Shown: positions 19,314 to 28,999, counted from the stretch's first letter. The stretch is DNA of 64,000 bases from Mycobacterium sp. WUMAC-067 (GCF_020217485.1 NZ_JAEKMI010000012.1:62001-126000); one strand, 5' to 3'. Notes: generated by a model not told the origin, from the letters alone. Program-made: numbers and translations.

Positions 19314-19799
19314 ATGCCCCCTGAGTTGCATCCCGACCTCGCGGCCCTGGCCCCGCTCCTGGGCACCTGGGTCGGCCAGGGTGCGGGCAAATACCCGACG
19401 ATCCCGCCGTTCGACTACCTCGAAGAGGTCACGTTCGCCCATGTGGGCAAACCATTTCTGGCCTACGCCCAGAAAACCAAGGCGGTGGCCGACGGCAAGC
19501 CGTTACACGCCGAGACGGGATATTTTCGCGTGCCGCAACCGGGCCGCGTCGAACTGGTGTTGGCCCATCCCAGTGGCATCACCGAGATCGAGGTCGGAAC
19601 CTATTCGGTCACCGGCGACGTCCTCGAAATGCAGATGTCCACCACGGCCGTCGGCCTGACTCCCACCGCCAAAGAGGTGACGGGACTTGGCCGTTCCTTC
19701 CGCATCGACGGCGACGAGCTGTCCTACTCCGTGCAAATGGGCGCGGTCGGCCAGCCGCTGCAGGACCACCTCGCCGCGGTGTTGCGCCGGCAGCGCTGA
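19314..19799 (+). CDS. Nitrobindin-type heme-binding beta-barrel protein
   Basis: 161 residues of the THAP4/nitrobindin (DUF1794) family. The lipocalin-like GTWVGQG motif is at 17-23, and the haem-ligand histidine is expected in LQDHLAAVL (H152) near the end. The M. tuberculosis homologue Rv2717c binds ferric haem in a ten-stranded barrel and isomerises peroxynitrite. It starts 44 bp after nrdR on the same strand and could be in the same transcript. It is convergent with the PhzF-like gene. Confidence 0.9.
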   Translation: MPPELHPDLAALAPLLGTWVGQGAGKYPTIPPFDYLEEVTFAHVGKPFLAYAQKTKAVADGKPLHAETGYFRVPQPGRVELVLAHPSGITEIEVGTYSVTGDVLEMQMSTTAVGLTPTAKEVTGLGRSFRIDGDELSYSVQMGAVGQPLQDHLAAVLRRQR

Positions 19800-19823
19800 G
19801 CGTTCGCCACCCGCGGCCCGTCG

Positions 19824-20510
19824 TCAGTCCACCTGTCGCACACCGTCATTGACCACCCGTCCGGCCACCGCGACCCAGCCTTCGGCGCTCCAGGTGGTTT
19901 CGATGACGGAGCCGTTGCCCTGGGTGATCCGCAGGTTTCGGCTCAGGTAGTCGGTGATCCGCATCGCGGCCGAACCGGTGGCCTCGTCTTCGGGCACGCC
20001 GAGGTTGGCGGCGAACATGCGCACCCGCAGCGACCCGGTGGCCCGGTCGGTCCAGGCCCACAGGTAGTGCGCCGTGTCGTCGGGAAAGTCCGTCGGGTCG
20101 GCGGCGAGAACATCGTCGGCCGAACCGAATTCGTGCAGCGCGAACTCGGGTGCCCATTCCGCGCGGGCGCTGATGCGGGTGTGGTGTTCGTCGTAGCCCA
20201 CCTGCACGATGCCCGCCGGTATCTGCAGCGTGTTGATCGGTGAACCGTGTTCCCGCAGCCACCACGAGGCGCCGACCGTCGGATGCCCGGCGAACGGGAG
20301 CTCCGTCCGGGGCGTGTAGATCGTGGCGTGCGCGGTTGCCGAGCCCGCGGCCGGAAGGTCAACGAAAACCGTTTCGCTGTAGCCCAATTGGGTGGCCAAC
20401 CGCTGCCGGTCCGCGACCCGCACCTGGCCGGCATCCACCACGCCCAGCGGATTGCCGAAATTGCCGTCCGCATCGGTGAACACCCGCAACACCGTGACGT
20501 CGATACCCAT
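19824..20510 (-). CDS. PhzF-family isomerase/epimerase-like protein
   Basis: 228 residues with the PhzF signatures: [18 protein letters not shown] at the start, [16 protein letters not shown] in the middle and a phosphate-loop-like DEATGSAAM near the end. Members have a diaminopimelate-epimerase fold. PhzF itself isomerises an anthranilate derivative in phenazine synthesis; most homologues, including this one (Rv2716 by position), have no known substrate. The conserved catalytic Glu of the family is not obvious in the N-terminal segment (GYSETVFV is the expected place), so activity is plausible but unproven. Confidence 0.88.
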   Translation of the reverse strand: MGIDVTVLRVFTDADGNFGNPLGVVDAGQVRVADRQRLATQLGYSETVFVDLPAAGSATAHATIYTPRTELPFAGHPTVGASWWLREHGSPINTLQIPAGIVQVGYDEHHTRISARAEWAPEFALHEFGSADDVLAADPTDFPDDTAHYLWAWTDRATGSLRVRMFAANLGVPEDEATGSAAMRITDYLSRNLRITQGNGSVIETTWSAEGWVAVAGRVVNDGVRQVD

Positions 20511-20557
20511 GGCCCGACTGTACGGCCCCGAACCCGGCGGTCTCGATCACGGTGGAA

Positions 20558-21589
20558 TCAGGTGGCGCTGCGTTCGTCGGACCCCATGGCGTTCAGGACG
20601 GCGACGCGGGCGCGGGCCGGGCCGGTGACGGCCTGCTCGCCGCCGCCGGTGCGCAGCAACCCGCGCAGGGCGGCCTGGTCGTATTCGGCGGGGGCGGTGG
20701 AGTCCATGAAGCGCTCGACGACATCGATGAAGCGGGCCGGATCGTCGTGAAAGGGAAAGTGGCCGGAGCCCTCGAAGATTTCGAGCCGCGAACCGGGCAT
20801 CGCCGCGTGGGCCATCCACGCGTGCCGCACCGGAACCACCACATCCTTGGTGCCCCAGACGATCTGCACCGGGATGGCTTCGGTCAAATAACATCGGTCG
20901 AGCATGGTGACGATCTGACCGCGCCAGTCCACCACCGCCCGCAGGGTCCGGCTGAATGCCGCCGACGCCGTCGGTTCCGGCAGGTCATCGAGGATCCGCA
21001 GCACGTTGGGCAGGTCGCGGCCCAGCCCGGTGCTGCCGAACGCGGCGCCCAGGACGCGGCCCACGACCTGAACCGCCGGCAGCACCAGGGGCAATCGCAG
21101 CAGGGCGATGGCTTCGCTGCCCATCGGCAGCGACGCCCACCGCAAGACGAAGTTGACGTCCTTGGTCACGCCGCCGGCACCCACCAGGATCAGCCGCTCC
21201 ACCAAATGCGGGAACTGGTAGGCGAATTGCATGGCCACACCGCCGCCCAGCGAATGACCGACGATGGTCACGCGCTCGATGTCGAGCACGCTGAGCAGGT
21301 CGCGCATCCCGTTGGCGTATGCGGCGATCGAGTAGTCCGCGCGCGGCTTGTCGGATCGGCCGTGGCCCAGCAGGTCCGGGGCGATGACCGTGAAGCGCTG
21401 GGCGAGCTTGGCCTGCACGGCATTCCACGTGGTGGAGTTGTCGCCGATGCCGTGGATCAGCAGGATCGCCGGCCCGGAGCCCGCGATGCGGTATGCGCGG
21501 CGGTAACCGTGGATGGTGCGGAACTCGAGTCTGGGTGCGGTCACTTCACGCACCGGGCGGAGCGTGTTCTTGCGCTTCCGCTCGGTCAT
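20558..21589 (-). CDS. Alpha/beta hydrolase (Rv2715 type)
   Basis: 343 residues with a canonical alpha/beta-hydrolase core: oxyanion loop LLIHGIGDNSTTW, strand APDLLGHGRSDKP, nucleophile elbow VGHSLGGGVAM, acid in IVWGTKDVVVP and catalytic His in EGSGHFPFHDDP. A basic N-terminal tail (MTERKRKNTLRPVRE) precedes the domain, and a further 45 residues follow it. The substrate is unknown; likely a lipid or ester hydrolase. It lies 61 bp downstream of the PAC2 gene on the same strand and is probably co-transcribed with it. Confidence 0.9.
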   Translation of the reverse strand: MTERKRKNTLRPVREVTAPRLEFRTIHGYRRAYRIAGSGPAILLIHGIGDNSTTWNAVQAKLAQRFTVIAPDLLGHGRSDKPRADYSIAAYANGMRDLLSVLDIERVTIVGHSLGGGVAMQFAYQFPHLVERLILVGAGGVTKDVNFVLRWASLPMGSEAIALLRLPLVLPAVQVVGRVLGAAFGSTGLGRDLPNVLRILDDLPEPTASAAFSRTLRAVVDWRGQIVTMLDRCYLTEAIPVQIVWGTKDVVVPVRHAWMAHAAMPGSRLEIFEGSGHFPFHDDPARFIDVVERFMDSTAPAEYDQAALRGLLRTGGGEQAVTGPARARVAVLNAMGSDERSAT

Positions 21590-21650
21590 AGGGCCAACCT
21601 TGCTGTCGGGCCGGGCTAAGGGCGGTGTGGCTGGGGGTTTGGGCCCGGGG

Positions 21651-22622
21651 TCAGGCCTGGTCGTCGTCGTCGAACTTCTTCTCCGCGTGCTGGGCCAGAA
21701 ATCGCTCGAATTCTGCGCCTAGCTCGTCGCCGCTCGGCAGATCCTCGTCGCGTGATAGTAACGACCTGTTCTCCTGAGCGTCGATGAAGGCATCGTACTG
21801 GCGCTCCAGCGCGGCCACCACCTGAGCGACCTCTGCGCTCGCTTCGACCTGCTCGTCGATCTTGGCCCGAATCACCTCCGCCGCTTCGGTTAACGCGGTC
21901 AGCGGCAGCTCGAGGGACGCGGTCTTGGCGACCTGCTCGAGCAAGGCCTGCGCGGCGGCCGGGTAATCGGTCTGCGTGAGGTAGTGCGGGACGTGCACGG
22001 TGAAGCCGACCACTTCGTGGCCATGCTGGCCCATCCGGTATTCCAGCAGGTTGGACGCGCTGCCGGGGACCTGGATCTCCGCGATCCACGGCTGGAAATT
22101 GGCGATCAACTCCGGGTTGTTGGAGTGCGCGGTCATGGTGGTCGGACGGGTGTGCGGAACCGCCATCGGGACGGTGCCCAGGCCGATGGTCTGGCGCACG
22201 CCGAGGCGCTCGGCCAGCAGGCGTACCGCGGTGATGAAGCGCTCCCACTTGAGATCCGGCTCCATGCCCGCCAGCAACAGAAACGGGGTGCCGACGGTGT
22301 CGCGCAACGCGTAGAGGCTCAGCTCCGGATCGTCATAGTTGGTGAAGTGATCGGTCTTGAAGGTCATCAGCGGCCGCCGTGAGCGGTAGTCCAGCAATTC
22401 GTCGATCGCGAAGGACGCGACCAGCTCGGTATCCAGCACCGCCTTGAGGTGCGAGGCCGCCAGCCGGATGGCGTGACCGGCGTCGGAAAAGCCCTCCAGG
22501 GCGTGCACGAGTACGGGGCCGCGGCCGTCGGACGTCGACAACTGCGGCGCCGGCAGCTCCAGTTCGTACATGCCTGGCTGCCCCGGCTGGTACTGATCAC
22601 CTGGGTCTTGATGGTGATCCAT
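21651..22622 (-). CDS. PAC2 family protein (proteasome-assembly-chaperone-like)
   Basis: 323 residues with the PAC2 fold markers LVHALEGFSDAGHAIRLAA, a FDIDELLDYRSRRP-like segment (here FAIDELLDYRSRRP) and GLGTVPMAVPHTRP. The acidic C-terminus is helical. The structure of the M. tuberculosis homologue Rv2714 is known, but its job is not; a chaperone-like role has been suggested from fold. ATG at 22622 is preceded by GAGAGGAGGCG, a strong ribosome binding site, which fixes the start. First gene of a likely pair with the alpha/beta hydrolase. Confidence 0.88.
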   Translation of the reverse strand: MDHHQDPGDQYQPGQPGMYELELPAPQLSTSDGRGPVLVHALEGFSDAGHAIRLAASHLKAVLDTELVASFAIDELLDYRSRRPLMTFKTDHFTNYDDPELSLYALRDTVGTPFLLLAGMEPDLKWERFITAVRLLAERLGVRQTIGLGTVPMAVPHTRPTTMTAHSNNPELIANFQPWIAEIQVPGSASNLLEYRMGQHGHEVVGFTVHVPHYLTQTDYPAAAQALLEQVAKTASLELPLTALTEAAEVIRAKIDEQVEASAEVAQVVAALERQYDAFIDAQENRSLLSRDEDLPSGDELGAEFERFLAQHAEKKFDDDDQA

Positions 22623-22854
22623 CTTCGATCGCCTCCTCTCGGGCGTCTCTCCAGGGTGCCCTACCAATTGTCCCCCGAATCAGGCGGCACCCACATCGAA
22701 CAGCGAACTCGGTTCCCCGTCCGCACCCTGGAACGCGATAATTCTCAGCCGTAATCCGGTGAGAACATATCGGGGGGCCCGGCCGGTGCGTCAGCAAACG
22801 CCTTCGCGCAGCGCAGTGCGCGGAAGTCGGCTCGCCGCCACACCGTCGGGCATG

Positions 22855-23688
22855 ATGAAGGCGATGCGCATACCGATCCTGGTGCTCTGCTCGGTGGTGG
22901 GGGTGGCGACGTCGCTGACGTCGTGTCACCGGCCCGTCGAGCAGGTGTCGGGCGCCCCGGTGTCGGCGCCGCGAACCGGTGGCCCGGTGCAGCGGCTCAG
23001 CCAGCCCGAGCAGAAGGCGGTTGCGGGCCCGGTCGAGCCGGACCGGCGCATCGGTGCGATCTTCATCGACGGCGGCCCGCTCCACGTTTGCACCGGTTCG
23101 GTGGTGCATTCGAAGGGCGGGGACCTGATCATGACCGCGGCGCATTGCCTGGCCGGAGCGTCGCTGATCACCTTCGTTCCCGGTTTCGCCGGCGACGCCG
23201 CGCCCGCTCCCACCGACGTGTGGAAGGCCGACGCGGTCTACCTCGATCCCCGGTGGGTCGCCAGCAAGGATCCGCACGCCGACTACGCGATCGCGCGGGT
23301 CAGCAACGACACCGGCGCCGACGTCGAGTCCCGCGCCGGTTTGGCGCTGACGCTGGGCGTGACGCCGCCGCCGGGCAGTCGCGTGACCGTGCTGGGGTAT
23401 CCGGTCGGCGTGGGCGGGGCGCCCATCGGATGTCAGGGCAGCACCTCGGTCAGCGACAGCGGGTTCCCCGCGCTGGCGTGCGAAGGTCTGGTGGACGGCA
23501 CCAGCGGCGCGCCCTGGGTCAGCGGCACCACGGTCACCGGCCTGATCGGCGGTCTCGAGCGCGGTGGGTGCGCCGCGGACATCTCGTACTCGGCGCCGTT
23601 CGACGGCCAGACCGCCGAGCTGCTGGCCCGCGCCGAAGCCGGTGGCCCGGGCGACCCGGTCCCCAGCGACCTGCAGGACGCCTGCTAG
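22855..23688 (+). CDS. Trypsin-like serine protease, probable lipoprotein
   Basis: 277 residues. The N-terminus is a signal peptide ending in a lipobox (SLTSC), so the mature enzyme is probably anchored to the outer face of the membrane. The S1 triad is complete: His in TAAHCL, Asp in DPHADYAIARV, and Ser in GTSGAPWVSG. Cysteines around these sites could pair. The start is uncertain among ATGs at 22852, 22855 and 22864 (a GAAGG sits before the last). It occurs between the PAC2 gene and sthA, where I recall none in M. tuberculosis. Its stop abuts the sthA stop. Confidence 0.82.
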   Translation: MKAMRIPILVLCSVVGVATSLTSCHRPVEQVSGAPVSAPRTGGPVQRLSQPEQKAVAGPVEPDRRIGAIFIDGGPLHVCTGSVVHSKGGDLIMTAAHCLAGASLITFVPGFAGDAAPAPTDVWKADAVYLDPRWVASKDPHADYAIARVSNDTGADVESRAGLALTLGVTPPPGSRVTVLGYPVGVGGAPIGCQGSTSVSDSGFPALACEGLVDGTSGAPWVSGTTVTGLIGGLERGGCAADISYSAPFDGQTAELLARAEAGGPGDPVPSDLQDAC

Positions 23689-25104
23689 CTAGCGCCGGAA
23701 CTGGTTGAGCGCGCGCACCTTGTTCATCACGTCGAGCGCGGCCACCTTGTAGGCCTCGGAAAACGTGGGGTAGTTGAACACGGCATCCACCAGGTAGTCC
23801 ACCGTGCCACCGCACCCCATCACCGCCTGGCCGATGTGCACCATCTCGGTGGCGCTGGTGCCGAAGATGTGCACGCCGAGCAGCTTGAGGTCCTCGGTGG
23901 ACACCAGCAGCTTGAGCATGCCGTAGGAGTCCCCGGCGATCTGGCCGCGTGCCAGCTCCCGGTACCGGGCCACCCCGACCTCGTAGGGGATGGCGTCCTT
24001 GGTCAGCTCCACCTCGGTGGCGCCGACGTAGGAGACCTCGGGGATCGAATAGATGCCGATCGGCTGCAGCTCGGTGATGCCGTCGCACGCTTCCCCGAAC
24101 GCGTGGTAGGCGGCGAGCCGTCCCTGCTCCATCGAGGTCGCGGCCAGCGCGGGGAAACCGATCACGTCCCCGACGGCGTAGATGTGCGGCACCTTCGTCT
24201 GAAAATAATCGTCCACGAAGATCCGGCCGCGGTTGTCGGCCTCGAGCTCGGCGTTGTGCAGGTCGAGATGGTCGGTCTGCCCCTGCCGGCCGGCCGAGTA
24301 CATCACCGTCTCAGCGGGAATCTGCTTGCCGCTGGCCAAGGTGGTGACGGTGCCCGCCGAGCCGACGTCGACGGCGGTCACCTCCTCACCGAACCGGAAC
24401 GTCACCGCCAGGTCGCGCAGGTGGAACTTCAGCGCCTCGACCACCTCTGGGTCGCAGAAGTCCAGCATGTCGTCGCGCTTTTCCACCACGGTGACCTTGG
24501 TGCCCAGCGCGGCGAACATCGAGGCGTACTCGATGCCGATGACGCCGGCGCCGACGACCACCATCGAGGTGGGCAACGCCTTGAGGTCGAGGATCCCGTC
24601 GGAGTCGAGCACGCGCTCTTCGTCGAACTCGACGCCGGACGGCCGCGCGGGCCTGGTGCCGGTGGCGATGACGATGTATTTGCCACTGATGGTTACCTTT
24701 TCGCGCCGTGACGGGTCTTCGACCTCGATGGTGTGCGGGTCGACGAATCGCCCGTGACCGATCAGCAGGTCGATGCGGTTGCGCATCAGCTGGTTGCGCA
24801 CCACGTCCACTTCCTTGCCGATCACGTGCTGGGTGCGGGCCAACAGATCGGCCGGGGTGATCTTCTCTTTCACCCGGTAGCTCGCGCCGTAGAGTTCGCG
24901 TTGACTCATCCCGGTGAGGTAAAGCACCGCCTCGCGCAACGTCTTTGACGGGATGGTGCCGGTCTGGACGCACACGCCGCCGATCATCTGGCCGCGTTCG
25001 ACGACGGCGACCGACTTGCCCAACTTGGCCGAGGCGATGGCGGCCTTCTGCCCGCCAGGCCCCGAACCGATGACCACCATGTCGTACTCTTGCGCCGAGC
25101 CCAT
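23689..25104 (-). CDS. sthA: Soluble pyridine nucleotide transhydrogenase
   Basis: 471 residues, a flavoprotein of the disulfide-reductase fold that exchanges hydride between NADPH and NAD+. FAD loop GSGPGG at 13-18, NAD(P) loop [14 protein letters not shown], second FAD motif [10 protein letters not shown]. The redox-cysteine segment reads [13 protein letters not shown], so only one of the two thiols of lipoamide dehydrogenases is present, as expected for SthA. It helps balance NADPH and NADH in the cytosol. It is monocistronic here and tail-to-tail with the protease gene, sharing TAGCTA across the two stops. Confidence 0.95.
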   Translation of the reverse strand: MGSAQEYDMVVIGSGPGGQKAAIASAKLGKSVAVVERGQMIGGVCVQTGTIPSKTLREAVLYLTGMSQRELYGASYRVKEKITPADLLARTQHVIGKEVDVVRNQLMRNRIDLLIGHGRFVDPHTIEVEDPSRREKVTISGKYIVIATGTRPARPSGVEFDEERVLDSDGILDLKALPTSMVVVGAGVIGIEYASMFAALGTKVTVVEKRDDMLDFCDPEVVEALKFHLRDLAVTFRFGEEVTAVDVGSAGTVTTLASGKQIPAETVMYSAGRQGQTDHLDLHNAELEADNRGRIFVDDYFQTKVPHIYAVGDVIGFPALAATSMEQGRLAAYHAFGEACDGITELQPIGIYSIPEVSYVGATEVELTKDAIPYEVGVARYRELARGQIAGDSYGMLKLLVSTEDLKLLGVHIFGTSATEMVHIGQAVMGCGGTVDYLVDAVFNYPTFSEAYKVAALDVMNKVRALNQFRR

Positions 25105-25217
25105 GGGCTAAACAGTAGAGCAGCACAACTCACAGTGCCGGGTTCATCCACAGCTCCGCCGCCGCGCCGGGGCGCGCGAGCACCGGCTGACGGTGGCGGC
25201 CGTCAGCGTTGGTGCTC

Positions 25218-26279
25218 ATGACCACGCATCCCCAACCCGACTTCGAGCTTTCCCGCCCCGGCGCGCTCATCGCCGCGCTGCCCGCCGTTCTCGGCTTCAT
25301 TCCCGAAAATTCATTGGTTCTAGTGTCTTTGGACGATCGGCAGCTCGGGTCGGTGATGCGGGTCGACCTCTCCGAGGAGTTGGTTGACCGGGTCGGTCAT
25401 CTCGCGGAGGTCGCCGCCGCGGCCCGGCCCGAGGCCGTCATCGCGGTGATCGTCGACGCGGACGGCGCGCACTGCCCCAGCTGCAACGAGGAGTACCGGC
25501 AGCTGTGTGAGGCGCTCGCAGAGTCCTTGTCGCAGCACGGCATTGAGCTGTGGGCCACCCACGTGGTCGACCGGGTCGCCCTGGGCGGGCGCTGGCATTG
25601 TGTCGAGGGCTGTGGGTCGAGCGGCCTCGTCGAGGACCCGTCGGCATCGCCGCTGGCGGCCGCGGCGGTGTTGGAGGGCAGGCGGCTCTACCCGCGGCGC
25701 GCCGATTTGCAGGCGGTCATCGCGCCCGACGATCCGCAGCGCAGCGCCGCGTTGGCCGGCGCGGTCGGCCGGCAGGCCGCCCGGCGCCGCGCCGCGCATC
25801 GCGCGCACCCGGTCCGCTGCACCCGCGGCGATGTGGAGAGCGCGATGGCGGCCGCCGCCCGGGTCGCCTCGGGCGAATCGCTGTCCGACGCCGAACTGGC
25901 GGCGCTGGGCTGCGCGCTGAGCGATCCGCAGGTCCGCGACATCCTGTACGCGCTGGCCGTCGGCGAGGGCGCCGACGACGTCGAGTCGCTGTGGGCGGTG
26001 CTTTCGCGCACCCTGCCGGCGCCGTGGCGGGTCGAGGCGCTGGTCCTGCTCGCGTTCAGCGCGTACGCGCGCGGCGACGGTCCATTGGCGGGGGTGTCGC
26101 TGCAGGAGGCGCTGCGTTGTGAGCCCGGGCATCGGATGGCGGGCATGCTGGACACCGCGTTGCAGTCGGGTCTGCGGCCCGAGGACATCCGGGATCTCGC
26201 GCTGACGGGGTACCGGCTGGCCAAGCAGTTCGGGGTGCGGCTACCGCCGCGGCGGCCGTTCGGCCGCAGGGCGGGTTAG
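25218..26279 (+). CDS. DUF4192 domain protein
   Basis: 353 residues. It opens with FELSRPGALIAALPAVLGF and PENSLVLVSL, the hallmark of DUF4192, and ends with a helical repeat region (EALVLLAFSAYARGDGPLAG, LRCEPGHRMAGML). A CPSCN motif and further cysteines (CVEGCG) lie in the first half and may bind metal. The family is actinobacterial and of unknown function; it matches Rv2712c. ATG at 25218 is used; a TTG at 25209 would add three residues. Divergent from sthA, convergent with ideR. Confidence 0.85.
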   Translation: MTTHPQPDFELSRPGALIAALPAVLGFIPENSLVLVSLDDRQLGSVMRVDLSEELVDRVGHLAEVAAAARPEAVIAVIVDADGAHCPSCNEEYRQLCEALAESLSQHGIELWATHVVDRVALGGRWHCVEGCGSSGLVEDPSASPLAAAAVLEGRRLYPRRADLQAVIAPDDPQRSAALAGAVGRQAARRRAAHRAHPVRCTRGDVESAMAAAARVASGESLSDAELAALGCALSDPQVRDILYALAVGEGADDVESLWAVLSRTLPAPWRVEALVLLAFSAYARGDGPLAGVSLQEALRCEPGHRMAGMLDTALQSGLRPEDIRDLALTGYRLAKQFGVRLPPRRPFGRRAG

Positions 26280-26299
26280 CCGGGAGGCGACGGGGTGGG

Positions 26300-26989
26300 T
26301 CAGACCTTTTCGACCTTGACCGCGTGGGCCATCTCGTGGGGCAGGGTGACGTTTTCGTGGCCCGGGATGACGATGGTCACGCCGGCGGGGCCGGTCTCGA
26401 CGGTCACGCGCGCGTTGGGGACCACGCCGGCGTCCTTGAGGCGGGTGATCAGGCCGGTGTCGCCCTGGACGTGTTCGGTGAGCTGCCGGACCACGACGGC
26501 CACCGGGGAGCCGGGGGGCAACTCGGTCAGCCGGACGAGGATGGATTCCTCGGCGCCGGACTCGGGGCCCACACCCAGGTCCAGAAGCCCGGGGATCGGG
26601 TTGCCGAAGGGCGACGTGGTCGGGTGGTTGAGCACCTTGACCAATCGCCGCTCGACCTCCTCGCTCATCACGTGCTCCCAGCGGCACGCCTCGGCGTGCA
26701 CTTCTTCCCAGGGCACCCCAATGACGTCGACCAGCAATCGCTCGGCGAGGCGGTGCTTGCGCATGACGGCCACGGCCAGCGCCCGGCCCTTGTCGGTGAG
26801 CTCGAGGTGGCGGTCACCGGCCACGTGGAGCAACCCGTCGCGCTCCATGCGGGACACGGTTTGGCTGACAGTCGGCCCGCTCTGATCGAGGCGTTCGGCG
26901 ATTCGGGCACGTAGCGGCGTCACGCCCTCTTCTTCGAGGTCGTAGATGGTCCGCAGGTACATCTCGGTGGTGTCAACCAGGTCGTTCAT
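26300..26989 (-). CDS. ideR: Iron-dependent regulator IdeR
   Basis: 229 residues, the DtxR/IdeR family. With Fe(II) it binds iron boxes to repress siderophore genes and activate ferritin genes. The helix-turn-helix is RIAERLDQSGPTVSQTVSRM. Metal ligands are all present: M10, C102, E105 and H106 for the primary site and H79, E83, H98 for the ancillary site. A C-terminal SH3-like domain follows a Pro-rich linker. I see no iron box in its own upstream region. It lies 130 bp downstream of sigB on the same strand with a strong terminator between. Confidence 0.97.
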   Translation of the reverse strand: MNDLVDTTEMYLRTIYDLEEEGVTPLRARIAERLDQSGPTVSQTVSRMERDGLLHVAGDRHLELTDKGRALAVAVMRKHRLAERLLVDVIGVPWEEVHAEACRWEHVMSEEVERRLVKVLNHPTTSPFGNPIPGLLDLGVGPESGAEESILVRLTELPPGSPVAVVVRQLTEHVQGDTGLITRLKDAGVVPNARVTVETGPAGVTIVIPGHENVTLPHEMAHAVKVEKV

Positions 26990-27061
26990 TCAGCACCTTC
27001 CATCGACGCTGAGTCTACTTGGCCAGCTGCGTGAATGGGTGTAACGCCTCCCAGGCAAGCA

Positions 27062-27091
27062 GTATGCCCGCCGCTGACGCGGCGGGCATAC
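27062..27091 (-). terminator. Intrinsic-type terminator hairpin after sigB
   Basis: GTATGCCCGCCGC and its exact complement GCGGCGGGCATAC are separated by a four-base TGAC loop, a perfect 13-bp stem. It lies 27 bp past the sigB stop codon and separates sigB from ideR. It lacks a long U-tract, as usual for mycobacterial terminators. Confidence 0.85.
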
Positions 27092-27118
27092 CGGCTGCTA
27101 CCTAGCTTGAGTGAGTTG

Positions 27119-28078
27119 TCAGCTCGCGTATGACCGTAGCCTGTCGGCGCGCTCCCCGTTGCGGAGTTTGGACATTACGTCCCGCTCGATTTGGCGGACC
27201 CGCTCGCGGGACAGCCCGAACAGCTTGCCGATCTGGTCCAACGTGCGCGGCTGGCCGTCGTCGAGGCCGAACCGCAACCGGATCACCTGGCGCTCGCGCT
27301 CGTCGAGCGTGGCCAGCACGCTGCGGATGTCGGTGTGCAGCAACTCGGCGATCACCGCGTTCTCGGCCGACATCGCCTCGGCGTCCTCGATGAAGTCGCC
27401 CAGCGGGGCTTCTTCCTCGGAGCCGACCGGCATGTCCAGGCTCACCGGGTCGCGGCTGTGCTCGAGCAGGTCGTTGATCTTGTCGACCGGGATGCCGGAT
27501 TCGGCGGCCAGTTCCTCATCGGTGGCCTCGCGGCCGAGGTTCTGGTGCATCTCGCGCTTGATGCGCGCCAGCTTGTTGACCTGCTCCACCAGGTGGACGG
27601 GCAGCCGGATGGTGCGGCTCTGGTCGGCCATGCCGCGGGTGATGGCCTGACGGATCCACCACGTGGCGTAGGTCGAGAACTTGAATCCCTTTGTGTAGTC
27701 GAACTTTTCCATCGCGCGGATCAATCCGAGGTTGCCCTCCTGGATCAGGTCCAGCAGCGGCATGCCGCGGCCCGTGTACCGCTTGGCCAGCGACACCACC
27801 AGGCGCAGGTTCGCTTCCAGCAGATGACGGCGCGCCGCCTTACCATCGCGCACCACGGCCTCTAGATCGCGTTTACGGTTCTCCCCGAGGCGCTTACGCG
27901 TTTCGAGCAGGTGCTCGGCATAGAGCCCGGCTTCGATGCGCTTCGCGAGTTCGACTTCCCCCGCCGCATTCAGCAACGCCGTCTTACCGATTCCGTTCAG
28001 ATACACACGCACTAGATCCGCCGCGGGACTCTGAGCATCCAGATCGCCGTCAAATCTGCTCGTGCTGGCGTTCGCCAT
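27119..28078 (-). CDS. sigB: RNA polymerase sigma factor SigB
   Basis: 319 residues, the principal-like stress sigma factor of mycobacteria. Region 1.2 begins [16 protein letters not shown]; region 2 carries [18 protein letters not shown] and [13 protein letters not shown]; region 4.2 has the helix-turn-helix [21 protein letters not shown]. It lacks the long acidic N-terminus of SigA. GGGAGGTCG precedes the ATG at 28078. A SigE/SigH-type promoter precedes the gene and a perfect hairpin follows it. Nearly the same protein as in M. tuberculosis from memory. Confidence 0.97.
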   Translation of the reverse strand: MANASTSRFDGDLDAQSPAADLVRVYLNGIGKTALLNAAGEVELAKRIEAGLYAEHLLETRKRLGENRKRDLEAVVRDGKAARRHLLEANLRLVVSLAKRYTGRGMPLLDLIQEGNLGLIRAMEKFDYTKGFKFSTYATWWIRQAITRGMADQSRTIRLPVHLVEQVNKLARIKREMHQNLGREATDEELAAESGIPVDKINDLLEHSRDPVSLDMPVGSEEEAPLGDFIEDAEAMSAENAVIAELLHTDIRSVLATLDERERQVIRLRFGLDDGQPRTLDQIGKLFGLSRERVRQIERDVMSKLRNGERADRLRSYAS

Positions 28079-28113
28079 AGCGACCTCCCGTTCGGCTTGT
28101 ACTGTCATCGAGT

Positions 28114-28142
28114 TCAACGACCGATCAGGTTTCAGAGTTCCC
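28114..28142 (-). promoter_or_regulatory. SigE/SigH-type promoter of sigB
   Basis: On the minus strand GGGAAC, 17 bases, then CGTTGA, the extracytoplasmic-function sigma pattern that places sigB under SigE and SigH in mycobacteria. The CGTTGA ends 35 bp before the sigB ATG. Confidence 0.75.
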
Positions 28143-28243
28143 AGCGGTTCCCCATCTCACACGTCTTGACGTGCACAAATGTGCCGCAGACCTGAGAATG
28201 TCCTGAGAAGTGCGCGACGACGGCACCTGACACGCAACGACCG

Positions 28244-28672
28244 CTAGCCGCGGTCGGTTCCGCCTGGCGGGTCGGGAGGCCACCCCGGTTGGGGGTGCCG
28301 CGGAGCCTCCAGCGCGGGGCGTTCGGCGCGGGGGAACAGGGGGGTGCGCCGGCGGGCATTGTCGAACCGGCGAGGCTCGTCGGGGCGGCGCGGCGGCCGG
28401 TCGTTGGCGATCAGCACGGCCATCCACGGCAGGGGGATGGACACCGCCACGATCGCCAGCGAGATCAAACCGTTGTGCCAGGCGCCGTAGGCGAGCGCGG
28501 CGAGGATGAGCGCCGGAATCCGGAAAGCCATCAGGGTCAGGTATTTACGGACCCGCGCGCGGTGCTGCTCCTCATAGGAGGGCTCGGCGGCGGTGATGAG
28601 CACTGGGCGGCCCTTGTTGCCGTCGAAGTCATCGAAGCTGCCGTCGAACCCCGATTCGGAGCCGTGCTTCAT
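28244..28672 (-). CDS. DUF3099 membrane protein
   Basis: 142 residues. A hydrophilic start rich in Gly and Asp leads to VLITAAEPSYEEQHRARVRKYLTLM, the typical DUF3099 block, then two membrane helices (about residues 47-62 and 66-84) and a long Arg/Pro-rich tail of low complexity. It matches Rv2709. Function unknown. ATG at 28672 (MKHGSES) is used; the frame extends six residues further to a TTG at 28690. It lies upstream of sigB on the same strand but has its own promoter distance of 165 bp to it. Confidence 0.85.
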   Translation of the reverse strand: MKHGSESGFDGSFDDFDGNKGRPVLITAAEPSYEEQHRARVRKYLTLMAFRIPALILAALAYGAWHNGLISLAIVAVSIPLPWMAVLIANDRPPRRPDEPRRFDNARRRTPLFPRAERPALEAPRHPQPGWPPDPPGGTDRG

Positions 28673-28750
28673 TTCTCCACTGTCCCACAACTGGCGGATT
28701 CCGGCTTGGCCGGTTTCGGGGCAGCTCGCAGCGCGCCGGGCAGTGCAAGA

Positions 28751-28999
28751 ATGTCAGGTATGCAGACCCAGACGATCGAGCGCACCGACACCGACGAACG
28801 CGTCGACGACGGGACCGACAGCGACACACCCAAGTATTTTCACTACGTCAAGAAGGACAAGATCGCCGAGAGCGCGGTGATGGGCAACCACGTGGTGGCG
28901 TTGTGCGGCGAGGTGTTCCCCGTCACCAAGGCGGCCAAGCCGGGCTCGCCGGTCTGCCCGGAGTGCAAGCAGATTTACGACCGGCTCAAGAAGGGCTGA
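28751..28999 (+). CDS. DUF3039 family protein, putative zinc ribbon
   Basis: 82 residues. The start MSGMQTQTIERTDTDERVDDG is followed by KYFHYVKKDKI, HVVALCGEVFPV and PVCPECKQIYDRLKKG. A Cys plus a C-x2-C pair with His residues suggests a small metal-binding fold. It matches Rv2708c in length if ATG 28751 is used; ATG 28760 is an alternative. Function unknown. Divergent from the DUF3099 gene by 78 bp; its stop abuts the stop of the YihY-type gene. Confidence 0.85.
   Translation: MSGMQTQTIERTDTDERVDDGTDSDTPKYFHYVKKDKIAESAVMGNHVVALCGEVFPVTKAAKPGSPVCPECKQIYDRLKKG

Noticed and set aside
27000..27118. Iron box for IdeR autoregulation upstream of ideR
   Set aside because: The stretch contains the sigB terminator, but no sequence close to the 19-bp iron-box consensus.
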